The notes under the pieces are model-generated. The model searched no databases, was not told where the DNA came from, and worked only from the letters and a program-made list of their open reading frames with translations. 64,000 bases of DNA from contig NC_081824.1 in assembly GCF_030867095.1 (NCBI RefSeq), forward strand, positions 117,374,162 to 117,438,161, given 5' to 3'. This DNA is from Alligator mississippiensis. Its lineage: Eukaryota; Chordata; Crocodylia; Alligatoridae. Of the stretch, positions 11,721 through 24,261 are shown in pieces. Position numbers and translations under genes: made by a program. Within the stretch, counting starts at the first letter, position 1, and the number at the start of each line of letters is the position of its first letter.

Positions 11721-13617
11721 TGTATTTTTGTTAAGTTGAATTAAGCATTCTGCCTTGTTTGCCAAGAGCAAATTAAGTTACACCCACAATGAAATCAAAT
11801 TTCACAAAGTGTCCGGGCAATTAGTAATAATATGTGGTTACTATAACTCTTAAGCTTTTCCTTTTAAGAGTTTTCATAATCCACGCTCTATGTTTCTGAA
11901 TAGAGAGGGTGAAACTATCTTCCCTCTGGTTGTGGCCTTTGGGTACTCCTAGGCAACAGTATCTTCTACGTCCATCCTACCATTAACCACCCATTGATAT
12001 TCAGCCAAAACCTCACAGATAATCTATAACCTAAAGGCATTTGAAGTAACAAATTGTTCATTCTCCAACTAGAATGCTCTACTGATGAACCAGCTGGCTG
12101 GAACTGGAATAAAACTTGAGTATGGGCTTCTGAAGAACTGTTCCAAAGAGCACATTATATCATACATATCAAGGGAAATCTCCTGTGAGAACTGAAAATT
12201 GGCACAATTTCTCAAAATAGTACAACAACAAAAGCCTTTCACATAGAGAGGTTATCTCCCATGTGTTTATGATCAGGAGTTTGACTTCAACAGATTTTAA
12301 CAAAACTAAATAAAAACATGATATGATTCAAAATAAATAGATAAGCAAAATACACCTGCTTGAACTACCATGCAACAAAGTCCAGGATGCCACTCTAACC
12401 TTCTCTCTACCAGTGAGCCATTGTCATAGGGCACCGTAGGGTAGAACTTTACCTCCTGGTCGCTCTCTAAGAGAAGCTTTTCCTCACTCCTCCTCTATAC
12501 CCTTGTGAGAACAAGAGCCTTGGGGAAGGAAACCCCTAAACTTGGGGAAGGAGTTTAGTCCCTGGATATCCATTATAATTGGTGCCAGGGGAGCAGTTGT
12601 TTCAGCTCTAATGAAAAAGACTCTTTTTATTAAAAATAAATCAAAATCCTGGATTGCTTCCTAATGTCATTTTGATTAGTAGGATGGATTTGCACATTAT
12701 AGACTAACTAAATCAGAGATGTATGGCATAAGATTTCATAAGCCATGACTTAATTCAGCAGATGCTGTACTACCCTGCCTTCTGCTTGACTTCAGACTAA
12801 CACTGCTACCTGTCTCTCTCAATTTGATTAGTTTAATGTATTTTGTTCATAAGAAAATGGATAATTTGAACATTGCGTGGTCAACCACAATCTCTCTCTT
12901 CCTTTTAAATCCTCATGCTAAGCCTCCATTTGTTTTGTCAAAATTATGAGTATAAAACAGTTTTATGTCAAGACCTATACTGACATCTCCAATATGGTAC
13001 TATGAGTCAGATTAAATTGCTTGGATTACATCACAGAAGACAGGAGTGCAGTTCCACAAATTTTTCACCAGTCACATTACAACATGGGAAGCAATAATTG
13101 GTTGTAACATATGAAACGTGGCATTACGTGTAATACCTTTTGTTAACGCACCCCCATCAAATTAGTTGGTTTTTTATTCATACAGACCCACTGATACATT
13201 CCACAAATCTGTTCCCCCACCACAAACCTACTTCAAGTTTCTTTTAGACCCAGCATTGGAATAGGGTTTACAATTCACCTCATGCCCCTTCATTTTTTTC
13301 ACTCTCCTCATCATCCAGCACCTGCAAAGTGAAAAAGTCTTAGATTTTTTTTGGCTGACCTCTTCTGTCAACTCATTTTCTCTCTACTATTTAAATAATG
13401 CAATTGAAAGGCACAAACAGCAGTTAGGTGCCCAGCACCCATTGATTTGATTTTCAGTTGGAGCTGGGCAATTATCTATCCTTTGTGATTTTAAAAATAG
13501 CCACCATAAATAATACAACAATAATAAAGGCTTTGTTTCAAGTGACTATGGATCTAGTGAGGCTCAGGAATTCAAAATAAATCTTCTTGGAGCAGTCTTG
13601 CTGCTTTTCCTTTATTG
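11721..13617. other. Intergenic with an old repeat relic
   Basis: Around 12690-12825 a decayed repeat carries CTACCCTGCCTTCTGCTTGA and ACTTCAGACTAACACTGC, related to the relic at 5.5-5.7 kb. The rest is AT-rich with no gene or regulatory feature that I can support. Confidence 0.4.
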
Positions 13618-13804
13618 CAGTGGTCCCCAAGCCAGGGCCTACAGGCAAAATAAGACACATAAGACCCTCTATCATTGCTCATAGCCACTGAAAATTAAAA
13701 AAATTAAACTGAGGTTGATGGGGACAGCAATGCAGGGGGTTGCCCATGGTATTTTACTTGCTCTGTTGTGTTGCATATGAACCAGCAATGGTTGGGTACC
13801 ACAG
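13618..13804. mobile_element. Small hAT-like element
   Basis: The left end CAGTGGTCCCCAAGCC and the right end GGTTGGGTACCACAG are imperfect inverses. This is the CAG-ended TIR type seen in the elements at 40.4 and 57.8 kb. Flanking 8-mers do not agree well, so the target duplication is unproven. There is no coding content. Confidence 0.4.
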
Positions 13805-16350
13805 CTCTTGTATTCAATAGAGAGTTGCTGACCTTACAGATTACAGGAACTGGGGCAGAGGTGAAACTTGGGCAGTTAACAGCCTGGACAGTTAGGAACC
13901 TGGTGATTTATCACTGTCACAAAGAAATACCAGACAATAATAATATGTACTTCAATCATAAATGCACAAATGTATTTTAAAAAATGAAGTAAAGATACAA
14001 AATGTTTAATTGCAATTCTGCCCCCTGGTTTAAAAAATGAATTATTGAGTTTTGTTCCAATGTATGGGGTCCCATGGAGCATATGGTCTGGGGCAACTGC
14101 CCCATTTACCCCTTCCTATTACCAGCCCTGGGTGACTGCAACACCCATTACCATAGTGCTACTAAAATATGAATGTATGTTTGAGGGCCTGAAAATTTTC
14201 CACAAAAGTCTGGAGACAGGCAGTTTTTCTCTATTTCTCTTTCCCATCCCATTTTCACTTTCTCATTTCTGCTGATATAGTCTTTCCTGCTTCTCTCTCT
14301 CTCCATCTTCTCCTCTTCCATGCAACTAACTTGTTTCTCTCTCCTTTTGACTTACCTGCTATATGCCACGCTTTGCTCCTAAACTCACTTAATCTTCACT
14401 GATCCTTGTCTTCTGTTCCTTATCCACAGTGAAATGATTTATCTTTCAATGACTGTTAGACTGGAATTAATGTGAAACTTGTGATTTAACTCTGTCATTA
14501 TAAAGTGGGAAGCTGAGACACATGAAACACACTTAAAAATACTATACTCCTTCAGCTCTTAAAAGAGAACAAATGGCCTCTCTTTTCAAAGACCTGAGTT
14601 TTTTAACAGAAAATGGAAAAGTGGTTGAGTAAGGAAGATAGTGGTACACATAAAAACTGTTTTTGAAAGATATTCAATGTAATATATTAGCTATAGGTTT
14701 TCTGACAATTCTATGAATTGGGCAAGTTTCATCACGATATAATTATGACTCACCTATGCCAGACTTACAAACCTGAACATTGCTCACAACCTGTCAGTAC
14801 TGAATTCAAAATTTTTGTTATAGAAAAAAAAAGAGATGCTATTAACAGCAGTGTTGCCTATTGTTGTACAGCTATACTTTGCTTCTTAACATTCCCCCAT
14901 TTAACTTTTTTCAGTAATTTATTGATTCTCAAAAGTCAAAGATTAAAGGTCAAAGAAATTTTGTTCTGTATTTATGGCTTGAGTTCACAATCCTATATTG
15001 GAGATAACTGCTGAATTCTTGGTTTTCAACTCTGAGTCAAATACAAAGGTCATTTTCATCTGTCAGAACAATGATCTTAATCTCTTTCCCATTCACTTCA
15101 TCTTTCATAGCTTTTGAAGCTTTGTTTCAGCAACTGTGTGCAGCAGAAGATAAGCTGTACTTCAACTCATATTTCCTGGCTCCTAGGTCAAGAGTTGCTC
15201 AGTTATAGCAGCTATGCTTGAAGAACATATTGTCATTTAGATACTATTTTTATACATTAATTTGCACTTAGATAATTTAAATAAAATGCACCTTATCCTC
15301 TGCTGAAGATAAGTGCAGCTCTCTTGGAAACAATGGAGCTTTGCTGACATAAACCAGGTGAGCATACGGCCTACTATGCTAATGTGTTGAGCTTGTTGGA
15401 ATTATTTATTAAAAGAAGAACAGAAAAAAATAGAATTCTGGTTTCTATGGCATTTATCTGAAAATCTACTAATGATATTTTTTATTTGCACATTTCACAT
15501 TTAACAATCTATCAACCTATATGTTTGACCTGAAAAATGGCCAAATCTGGCATCACTCAAAGTAAATGGAAAGATTCCTGATGACTTTGATGGACATTGT
15601 AGTCAAAATTGTAGTTTCCATGACCCACACAGTGAAAAAGCATTTTCTTTTACTATCGTGGATTGCACTACTAATAGCTATACTTGCTCATCGAAAGGCA
15701 GAATGTTAGGGGATTCTCCATGATTTCTACTTCCTCCAAGAGGCCCATTTGAAACTACTCAGTCCAGCAAAATTCCCACTGAATATTGGCTGAGTATGGA
15801 GCTCACAATTAGTCCCCAAATGGGAAATGTTGCTTTTACATTCAAGGACAAATCATTGAATCTTCAGTTGCTAAAGCAACTGAACAAAACAAGGGGAAAG
15901 TAAAACAACTTCCAGGTTTGTTGGTTGAATTTAGTGAAAGTTGTGCCTTCTGTGGATATTATTGAAGTAAATGTCATTTATGTTTCATAATAACCACAAA
16001 CCTGTAGGTGCAAGATTAAAACAGAAAAAAACGGGGAAAAAGAAAGCAATATTTACAGCTAAACTTTTGTACCTAGGTCTCACATACAGTAGTGATTCAT
16101 TTTTACCAAGAGGGAAAGTAGGGGTATCCCTTTCATGAGTCAGATTCTTTTTCTTGTGGATTTCTTTGTTTTGAATATTTTCTCTTGTTTTTACGTCTAT
16201 ATCCGTGATAGTGATAAGAACAGCAGCCAGATAAAGCAGTCATCAAATTATGAGTCCCCTCACCCAGAAAGGAAGAAAAAGAAAACAATTAATCAATTAA
16301 CACAATGTGTCTGAAATGTAAATGTTTATGTAAACAGCTGTAATGAAAAT
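13805..16350. other. Intergenic, no gene seen
   Basis: AT-rich sequence of about 2.5 kb. A pyrimidine-rich stretch lies near 14225-14345. No domain, RNA gene or clear transposon terminus was recognised. Confidence 0.45.
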
Positions 16351-16480
16351 AGATTCATAGATGTGAGGGTCGGAAGGGACCTCAATAGATCATCAAGTCC
16401 GACCCCCTAGTGAGACAATAGTCCCAGTGTAATTCGTAATTACAGCATGCATCCATAATGTCAGACCTGATCTTGGTTAC
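16351..16480 (-). mobile_element. CR1 LINE 3' end, antisense
   Basis: AGATTCATAG, then GGGTCGGAAGGGACCTC, then AAGTCCGACCCCCTAG is the reverse complement of a CR1 3' UTR end. No ORF2 similarity could be followed further, so the copy is strongly 5'-truncated. Confidence 0.65.
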
Positions 16481-17112
16481 CTAAATTCTAGCTCAAAACT
16501 CCTTATGTTGATAATTATATTTTGCACTAACAGGCTCAAGTGTTCAAGATGCCTGAAGTTACTGAGGCCACACTGAGGCCACTATATAACTTCTTTGGTT
16601 TTCAGAGTAACAGAGCAATCTTAATTTCTATCAACTACCATGGAGGCAGCAGGACCTCATCAAAACCAGCCATTTATTTTAGATGCCTAACTTAAGGCAT
16701 TCAAGTCTACAAAAATTGGTCATAGTTCCTTTCTTTTGAAGAGCTCAAGGAATTCCATAAATATAGTTCAGCCCTGAAATAACATATCTATGCCATTTGG
16801 ATTATATTAGAGGTAAATTTTGTATACAGCAGGTAAGACAGAAATAGTCATAAGTATCCACTAATTTTGCCTGCCTATGTTTATAGTTATCTGGCTTGAG
16901 ATACTTACCAGTAGGTGTCTAAAATTGGACACCTAAAAACAGAAGCATACACAATTAGGGGACTTTTTAGAAAAGATTTCCCCAAGTGACTGGTTCAAGG
17001 AGTTTTAGTGAGTCAATGACAGATTCAGAAAGAGAAACTAATTGGGGCTTGATCCAAACCCTATTAAAGTCAAGTGTATTAATTGATTTCAATAAGCTTT
17101 GGATCAGGCTCT

Positions 17113-17464
17113 GGGCATCTTTACACATGCTCCATAGGTGCGGGGGGGGGGGGCACTTTAAATAGAGCAGCTGTCAGAGCCTCTCTGATTAAAATGTCCA
17201 CAGCATCTTGTGTATTCAGCATTGCACGTTTCAAAATGGTGGTGGGGGCACTTTAACTAAAGCTTGTCCAGAGAGCTTTAGTTAAAGCACTACTGCCACC
17301 ATTTCAAAGCTCAGGGACACTGAATACACAAGACGCAAATGCTGCTGGAGCACACTAATTAGCACACTTCAGCAGACTTGTTTAATCAAGATGAATAGAG
17401 TCAGCTCCGAGATGCTGTAATTACAACACATCGGAGCAGTGTTCCTGCACATTTACAGGCACCC
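17113..17464. mobile_element. Foldback Harbinger-like miniature
   Basis: The ends GGGCATCTTTACACATGC and (inverted) GGGTGCCTGTAAATGTGC are imperfect TIRs of the local TCTACACATG class. Inside, 17203-17266 and 17275-17337 form a long inverted repeat of about 63 bp with a loop of about 8 bases, centred on GCACTTTAACTAAAGCT and its inverse. No matching 3-bp target duplication was found. A 13-base G run lies near 17141-17153. Confidence 0.5.
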
Positions 17465-19982
17465 TAGGAGGTTTGACAATCACACTGTAGTGATATACCC
17501 TACAGGGTTATGTGGAATAATGAGGTTCTCATTTTCAAATTGATGCTATATATTGCTTTTCCATTTAACAACTATTTCATCATAATGACTGAAAGCTTTC
17601 AATGCTACTCTTGGGTGTACAGAATTCTTTTTTATGTTCTTAACCCTCTCCACCCCCCTACCCCACTTTGTAACTACGTATATATTAGTTCCATTTTCCT
17701 GGCATTGTCACATATTTGGTTAGTCTGCATATGTAAGCTTTAAAGATCAGTAAAGACAGAGACAGTATATAGCTTTGTCAGGTTATTATCTAATACAATG
17801 GCATGTAATACAACCCATGAAATTCAGAGGCACCAAAGACTTTTAGAAATCAACTAAATTTAACACTACTATGGAAAAGTGACAAGGGAAGTAGAAAGTG
17901 TAAATTTATTAGGCCAATTCTGATTTTATTTATAGTTTTTTGCACTTATGAGGTACTCAAAGGCTAGGTCTTCATTGCAAAGAAGACATTACATTGCTAT
18001 AACTAATCTGAGATAACTATCTTGATGTAAAGTACTAGTAGAGTTCAGACAATCTAGTTTTACCTCATTGTGATTAAGGGGGTCAGTACCCAACCTGGAG
18101 TTTCCCTTCACTGCACTAGGATTTTACACTCATATAATTATCTTAAATTAGCCATCTCAAAACCCACCTTTTATGCAGTAAGACATAATCATGTTCACTG
18201 ATGGGGATTATCTAAGCACCTGGATAAATGTACGCTTCAAAGGCCTTGACTTCATGAGAAAAAGTATCTTTTTACCCCATATTAATAATCCAGACTACAA
18301 TCCCATAAAAGATAAGGAAATGGTTGTTTTAATTCCTATTCACTGCTCAGTATAAAACCCAGGGTCCTTCTTTTAACATTGCAATTGAAATGTAAAACAT
18401 ATTTGAAAATAACTAGCATTTCTGAGCCAACGTATGGATTGATGTCAGTTGTGACACCAGCTGTACAGGAGACTGACACGAGAGTAATTATTAATCAGTT
18501 TCTGTTCTGCTCACATAATGAATTCATACTAAAAAAAATCTTTTCTATTAAAAGTCCCTGCTCCCCCTTAGAGTTTAGCATGATCAGCTATAGGGGTTAA
18601 ATATACCACCACTTTGTTTTCACCAACATTTTATTAATATGACTTAAAATACATTTGTTTATCTCCCCTAGTGAAGTCCAGGCTGCAATTTAACAAAAGA
18701 TGTCATGAAGGGAATCAGTGGTAAAAATTTGAACTGGAGAAGCATATTTTTCAGCGTAATCTAGGAAAGAGTCCCAGGAAGATGATGTGACTTAAATTAA
18801 ACTCTCCCTGAAAATGTGGCAGGGAGCAAAAGAGAGGTGAGAAAGGAGGTCAAAACTAGAGCAAAATAAATATGTGGGAGGGTTGGACTGAGTAGTAGGT
18901 CACAAAGGAAAAACTAAGGGAAATATGAGAGTTTGCAAGATATTTCACACTATAAATAAACTGTAAAATGTATTTGAAAATGAACATAACTTGGTTTTTT
19001 AAGCCACCTTGCTGAAAAATCAGTATCTTTGGCCACATATCAGTAAAGGAGATCAGTGTTGGGTTAACAGGTTGCCACGCACTGTTTACAGTGTTTAAGT
19101 AGCAGAACAAAAAACCCTATGAGTCAAGCATGTGGTTACACAGATGTAGCTAAAGGCAGACTTTGGCCTAGCATTTATTTTTATAAAAGAAAAGTTAGGC
19201 TTTTTTCTTCTTATGAAACTATTATTGAAGCAGGATACTAAGAGATCTGAAGTGAGAGGGGTGAAATCATTTAACTGTAAATAGAGAAGCCACTGGTGTA
19301 TTATTATCGCTATTCTCTACATTAAAGAAACTCTACATTGGAAACTGAGGCATAAAGCAACTAGGGGACTAAAAAGTATTGCAATGACTAAAAGATATTG
19401 CAATGTTGACAGCTACAACACTACAGAGGAATTCAGAATCCAGTTTAGGGACCTATATAATCTGTGCAGGAGATGGGAATTGTTAGGCATCTTAGGATAA
19501 GGTCCACAAAAATCAGCATACTAAGCAGAGATCTGCCTGGAACCAGTCAACAGATGATGCTAAGAGCAGGTGTATGTTTTAAAACCCACACCCTCCAGGA
19601 ATTAGGTACCTTACCCTGAGTTTTAGGGAAAGGCTTCAGCACCCTTGGGATTTACAGCCCTCTCCGGATGCTTATATGCTATCTCCAAAAATGGAACATG
19701 TGTCACTTTTGTCTTATAAAACAACCACCAGGAGAGGAGACATCTGCTCTCCTCTACCCATTTTTATCGAGCTGTTGTGCTGCAGCACTCCCTCAGGAAA
19801 CAGGAGATCTAAGTTCTAGTCCTTCCTCTCCTATAAGTGATTCTTTCTCCTACTTCCTGCGAAGCTAAAGACTAAGAAGTCCTAGCATTTATTTTTATAA
19901 TAAAAACATTACTTTAGGGAAGCACTCTCTACCCCACCTATTGAAACTGTTCTATTCTGTGGGGGAAAAAAAATGTATTAGA
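17465..19982. other. Intergenic, no gene seen
   Basis: AT-rich sequence with no recognisable coding, RNA or transposon signature. Confidence 0.45.
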
Positions 19983-20380
19983 CCACTAGTCTACTTGTTA
20001 AGGCAAGCAAATGCTATGTGAGAGGCCTACATTCAAGTCATTGCTCTGAAAATTGTACATGTACTTTTTGCAAAACAGTCGTTGGAAAAAATGAATCAGC
20101 AGACCATGGAGTGTTCTCCGAAGAGACTGCCCTAACCAGTATACCAGAAAATCTTACATTCTCTCTTTGGCCTACTGAATTTTTAATTCTTTTCTGCCCA
20201 GTAACATGGCTTCAACAAGGGAGCCCTGATCCCAAAACAGACTGATACATGGTGATTTAAACTTTACACAAATAGGTGAGAAATGTGGGTTCTCTATGCC
20301 TACACTTAGAGGATGGACTATAACTTGGGTCTCTCATCCTGCATAAGTGCGCTAACCACAGAACTATTGGATAAAAGGCA
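19983..20380. mobile_element. SINE-like relic, low certainty
   Basis: The left part (GTGAGAGGCCTACATTCAAG) and the right part (ACTTGGGTCTCTCATCC then GCGCTAACCACAG) resemble the two halves of the tRNA-like/MIR-like repeats seen at 33.1 and 40.8 kb, separated by about 200 bp of other sequence. The family is not identified. Confidence 0.3.
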
Positions 20381-20744
20381 ACAGGTGCATTCTCTTGTGG
20401 CTGCATTTAAAAAAAATAGCAGCAGCTGCCACTGCATTTTGTGGGGCGCCCCATCTAATTAGCATGCACTGGGCATTTGCAGAACAAGGCTTCCAATGCA
20501 AACTACTCAGGTGAGATAGGCAAAGAAACATCAAGTTACTTCACCCCGTCAGGCTTTGAAGTAGACTGGGAACCAACTGCAAAGACCTAGATGCTTCCAC
20601 ACATGTACAATAGCAGTCACCTGGTGGATTTTAATGTTACTGATGGGAGTACCTGCTGAACAGAAATTTTCAGGAATATAATTTTGGATTTAGGCATCTG
20701 AATTCTACCTCAGCCTCACTTTAGATACTAAAGGTCTTATTTTG

Positions 20745-20880
20745 GGTAGAACTGTAAGTAAATCGCTCAAGGTCATACAGGAAGTATGTGGCAGAACAAG
20801 GAAATAAACATAGGTCTCCTGAGGCCCAGGCTAACACCCTAACCACAGGACTATCCTTCCTCTAGTGCCCTTCCTCCTCC
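20745..20880 (+). mobile_element. MIR-like SINE relic
   Basis: The series CTCAAGGTCATACAGGAAG, GTGGCAGAACAAGGAA, AGGTCTCCTGAGGCCCAGG and ACCCTAACCACAGGACTA follows the order of the MIR/CORE-SINE right half. The copy is old and truncated. The consensus was recalled, not searched. Confidence 0.5.
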
Positions 20881-21634
20881 CTAGTCAGACACAATTTCAG
20901 ATAACACACATATTCTTTGATTAAGGAGATAGGATCCCGTGAGAATTGACTTTTAGAGAGCAAGAATCTAGCAAATAACGTGTCTCTTTGGGAAGTTGTG
21001 GAGGGTAATGTTTGAAGACAGGAGTTGAGCTAGAAGCTCCTAAATTCTAACCTGGCTTATCTAAAAAAATATGCTACATGGACAAGATTGGATGATGGGA
21101 AAATGTAAAATAAAGAATGGTTGTGGAGAAACAAGACAAAAGGTGAGTATTTAGAAAGATGGCAGTAATAAAGATGTTTTTATTTAAACATACACACAGA
21201 CACATAAAAGTTCCTAACCCTGGTCCCATTTCAATCAATGACAAAAAATGTGCTGGCTTCAACAAGACCACTTATGTAAGGACTAGAAATATATTTGGTT
21301 GGAATTCAGGTTTTCCATCATGGGCGACTGGTGCCTCCTGAGTAAGGGGGGAGGTGGCACTTGCCCCCCCCAACAGCCAGTCAGCAACCATGAGGGGTCT
21401 CCCCTGTGGCCAATTGTGCTGACTGGGGGTGGCAGGGCATGGCCAATCATGCCGACCCAGAAGTGTTAGCAGTGCAGCGCTGGCACTTCTGGGTCAGCAC
21501 AATCAACCATGGGGGGGCTGCAGGGATCACTTCTCCTGGCAGCCCCAACTCCCTGTCCGGCGCTCTCAGGGGGCACCAGTGCTCTCAGGGGGGGCATGTG
21601 CACCCCTATGCATCACCACTATTTTCCATCCACT
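20881..21634. other. Intergenic with a GC-rich patch
   Basis: From about 21318 to 21625 there is a GC-rich block rich in GGGG and CCCC runs, unlike its AT-rich surroundings. It is probably another non-autonomous transposon, but I could not match its ends. The open frames at 21406-21690 are due to the composition. Nothing else was seen. Confidence 0.4.
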
Positions 21635-21883
21635 GGGCATGTCTGCACAGGATGCTGACTGTGCAGCAGCTGAATAATACTGCACAGTAGCATGTCACAG
21701 CACAAAAAGTGCTAATATGCTACTGCAAAGTATTATTAGGCTACTGTGCAGTAGCATTACTAAAAGGGCATTCACCAGCACTATTGTGCAGCAACTCTGG
21801 TTGCTACACATTTATTTACTGCTTGATTATACAAGTAGTAAATTAATGCACAGTAATCACTGCACAGTAGCATCTCATGCCCC
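21635..21883. mobile_element. Harbinger-like miniature, TSD ACT
   Basis: The ends GGGCATGTCTGCACAGGATG and (inverted) GGGGCATGAGATGCTACTGT are imperfect TIRs. ACT flanks both sides (21632-21634 and 21884-21886), a 3-bp target duplication. The interior repeats TACTGCACAGTAGCATG-like motifs in both orientations. These same motifs occur near the left end of the autonomous-type relic at 33.7 kb, suggesting a shared family. Confidence 0.6.
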
Positions 21884-22614
21884 ACTGAAAAATTCTCAGA
21901 TTTTTAAATTTGGTTTTGTCCCAAACCAAGACAAAAAGTCAAAAATCTCAGAATTTGTTTGCAAAACATTGTTTTTAGACTTTATCATTTTGATTTCTTT
22001 AAACTTAGGGTATATTTTATGTACACTAACCATATTGTTATAACTATAAGATACATGTATATAATGCAATGCATAATGTAGTTGAAATGATAAGGTTAAA
22101 ATTAAATGTTTCAATAATTCCCCAAGACATTTTTGGCAAAACTGATATACTCCTCTGAAAGTCTTAATTCAAATAATTATTTTCTAATAAAAAATGTCCA
22201 TTGAAAATTTTAAACCAGCATTATCAGTAAGAATGACATTTTAATTGAAAATGTAGGCTTGGAATTTTCAAAAAAAAGAAATCTCACTCACGCTGATGTG
22301 ATCTACTGATTAATTTTAATAAAAGCCTAGTAGCTCTTACTACCTTCAATAGGATTTGAATCAAACCTTTTATAAACAGCCCTTTATTTCATCATTCAGC
22401 ATACTCAAAAACTATGGAGGTGGAAATTAATAAAAAATAATTTAAAACTTGTTCAATTCCCTAGGCATGTTCTAGTTAACTGTTCAACTTACTTCATTCT
22501 AGCATTTCATTTGTAATGATTTACTTACTGGTTATGACTCAAAAACAATAATGAAAGCAGTTGTTTCTTTGGTCTATTTTTATAGGTAACACTTCATGGA
22601 ATATTCATGGATGA
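21884..22614. other. Intergenic, nothing recognised
   Basis: AT-rich sequence up to the 5' truncation point of the Penelope-like element. Confidence 0.45.
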
Positions 22615-22656
22615 AACCCTAACCTTGACCGCTACATTGACTGCTTCAGGAAAAGA

Positions 22657-24261
22657 ATGAACAATGAAATAATCAGCAACACACGCCACCATAACAACCT
22701 CTCTCTACCAGAGAAAAAGGCCATAGAATCTCTAAGATCCAACCACCAAATAGTAATAAAACCAGCAGATAAAGGAGGAGCCATAGTCATCCTAAACCAT
22801 GAAGACTACATAAAGGAAGCCAACAGACAGCTCTCTGACACCACCTACTACAAAGAACTACAAGAAGATCCTACTCCCCTTTTCACCAAGAAACTCAAGA
22901 ATACCATCAAATCATTTCCATCAAGACTACAAGAAAAACTACAGACCTTGATCCCCCCACTACCTAACCCGGGGACTTTTTACATGCTCCCTAAAATCCA
23001 CAAACAAGGAAACCCTGGCAGACCTATCATATCCAACCATGGGACCCTAACTGAGGAAATATCAGGTTTCGTTGAATCAATCCTAAAACTGCTCATCACC
23101 CACAGAGCAAGTTTTGTACAAGACACTACAGACTTTCTACGGAAACTTAAAAACGTAGACCACCTTCCCAGCAACACCCTCTTAGCCACCATGGACGTTA
23201 CCAGCCTATATACCAACATCCCACACCAGGATGGCATCCAAGCCTGCCTTACATATCTACAGGAACAAGATTACAACTCAGAATACAGACCTAAAGATAT
23301 TACTGACCTTATACACTTCATCCTCACACACAACAATTTCACATTTAATAATCAACACTTCCTCCAGATGATGGGAACAGCTATGGGCACCAAAATGGCC
23401 CCACAGCATGCCAACCTTTTTATAAGCCACCTGGAAGAAGACTTCCTCAAGAACGGCACCATCAAACCCTTGCTATACTTAAGATATATTGATGACATCT
23501 TCATCATTTGGACTGAAAACCTACAATCTCTGATTGAGTTCCATCAGAAATTCAACAACCACCATCCCTCCATCCAACTTTCTCTAGAATACTCCAGCAC
23601 CAACATCTCCTTTTTAGACACGACGATTAATATCCAGAATGATAAATTACAGACTACATTATACAAGAAACCCACAGACCAATATACATATCTGTACAGA
23701 ACCAGCAATCACCCTAAACACACCAAAAAAGCTGTGATATACAGCCAAGCCCTCAGATACCACCGAATTTGCACTGAAGAGAACACCCGGGATTGCCAAC
23801 TCACCAATCTTAAAAAGGCTTTCGCCCAACAAAGACACTCGTCCAGAGAGAGAGATCGCACATTTGAAAGAGCCACCCAGATACCATGTGAAGAACTGCT
23901 GCAGTACAGAAGAAAAACCCCCACAAATTGCACACCGCTGGTTATGACATATCACCCCTCCCTTGAACCTGTACGGAAAATCCTCAAACAATTGCAACCC
24001 ATACTAGAAAGAGACCCTATTCTTAAAAAGATATTCCCAGAGCCACCCATGCTAGCCTTCAAACAAGCACCAAACCTCGCTAACCTCATCACCAGAAGCA
24101 AACTTCCTCAAGCCCAGAACACACCAAAAGGATCCAGACCATGCCATGACAAGAAAAGCAAAACCTGCCAACACATCACCACCCCCACTATTACTACACC
24201 CCACCACACAGCCATCAGCATTCCTGGATCTCACAGCTGCATCTCCAGAAATGTAATATAA
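22657..24261 (+). CDS. Penelope-like reverse transcriptase, open frame
   Basis: A 534-residue open frame encodes the reverse-transcriptase part of a Penelope-like element. Visible in order: KPADKGG (35-41), LPKIHK (111-116) with RPIIS (122-126), motif A MDVTSLYTNIP (179-189) with Asp180, motif B with MGTAMGTKMAP (239-249), motif C YIDD (277-280) with Asp279 and Asp280, and FLDTTI (319-324). All three catalytic aspartates are present. The carboxy-terminal third is basic. The frame ends at TAA 24259-24261, exactly where the first half of the GIY-YIG motif should read V-I-Y, so the endonuclease is cut off by one nonsense change. The first methionine is arbitrary because similarity extends upstream to 22615. 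PLE proteins copy their RNA at nicked or exposed DNA ends. This is a transposon protein, not a host gene; whether it is expressed cannot be seen. Confidence 0.85.
   Translation: MNNEIISNTRHHNNLSLPEKKAIESLRSNHQIVIKPADKGGAIVILNHEDYIKEANRQLSDTTYYKELQEDPTPLFTKKLKNTIKSFPSRLQEKLQTLIPPLPNPGTFYMLPKIHKQGNPGRPIISNHGTLTEEISGFVESILKLLITHRASFVQDTTDFLRKLKNVDHLPSNTLLATMDVTSLYTNIPHQDGIQACLTYLQEQDYNSEYRPKDITDLIHFILTHNNFTFNNQHFLQMMGTAMGTKMAPQHANLFISHLEEDFLKNGTIKPLLYLRYIDDIFIIWTENLQSLIEFHQKFNNHHPSIQLSLEYSSTNISFLDTTINIQNDKLQTTLYKKPTDQYTYLYRTSNHPKHTKKAVIYSQALRYHRICTEENTRDCQLTNLKKAFAQQRHSSRERDRTFERATQIPCEELLQYRRKTPTNCTPLVMTYHPSLEPVRKILKQLQPILERDPILKKIFPEPPMLAFKQAPNLANLITRSKLPQAQNTPKGSRPCHDKKSKTCQHITTPTITTPHHTAISIPGSHSCISRNVI

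Noticed and set aside
22657..24261. The 534-codon frame as a host gene
   Set aside because: Its motifs are those of a Penelope-like reverse transcriptase, and the element's tail is repeated elsewhere in the window.
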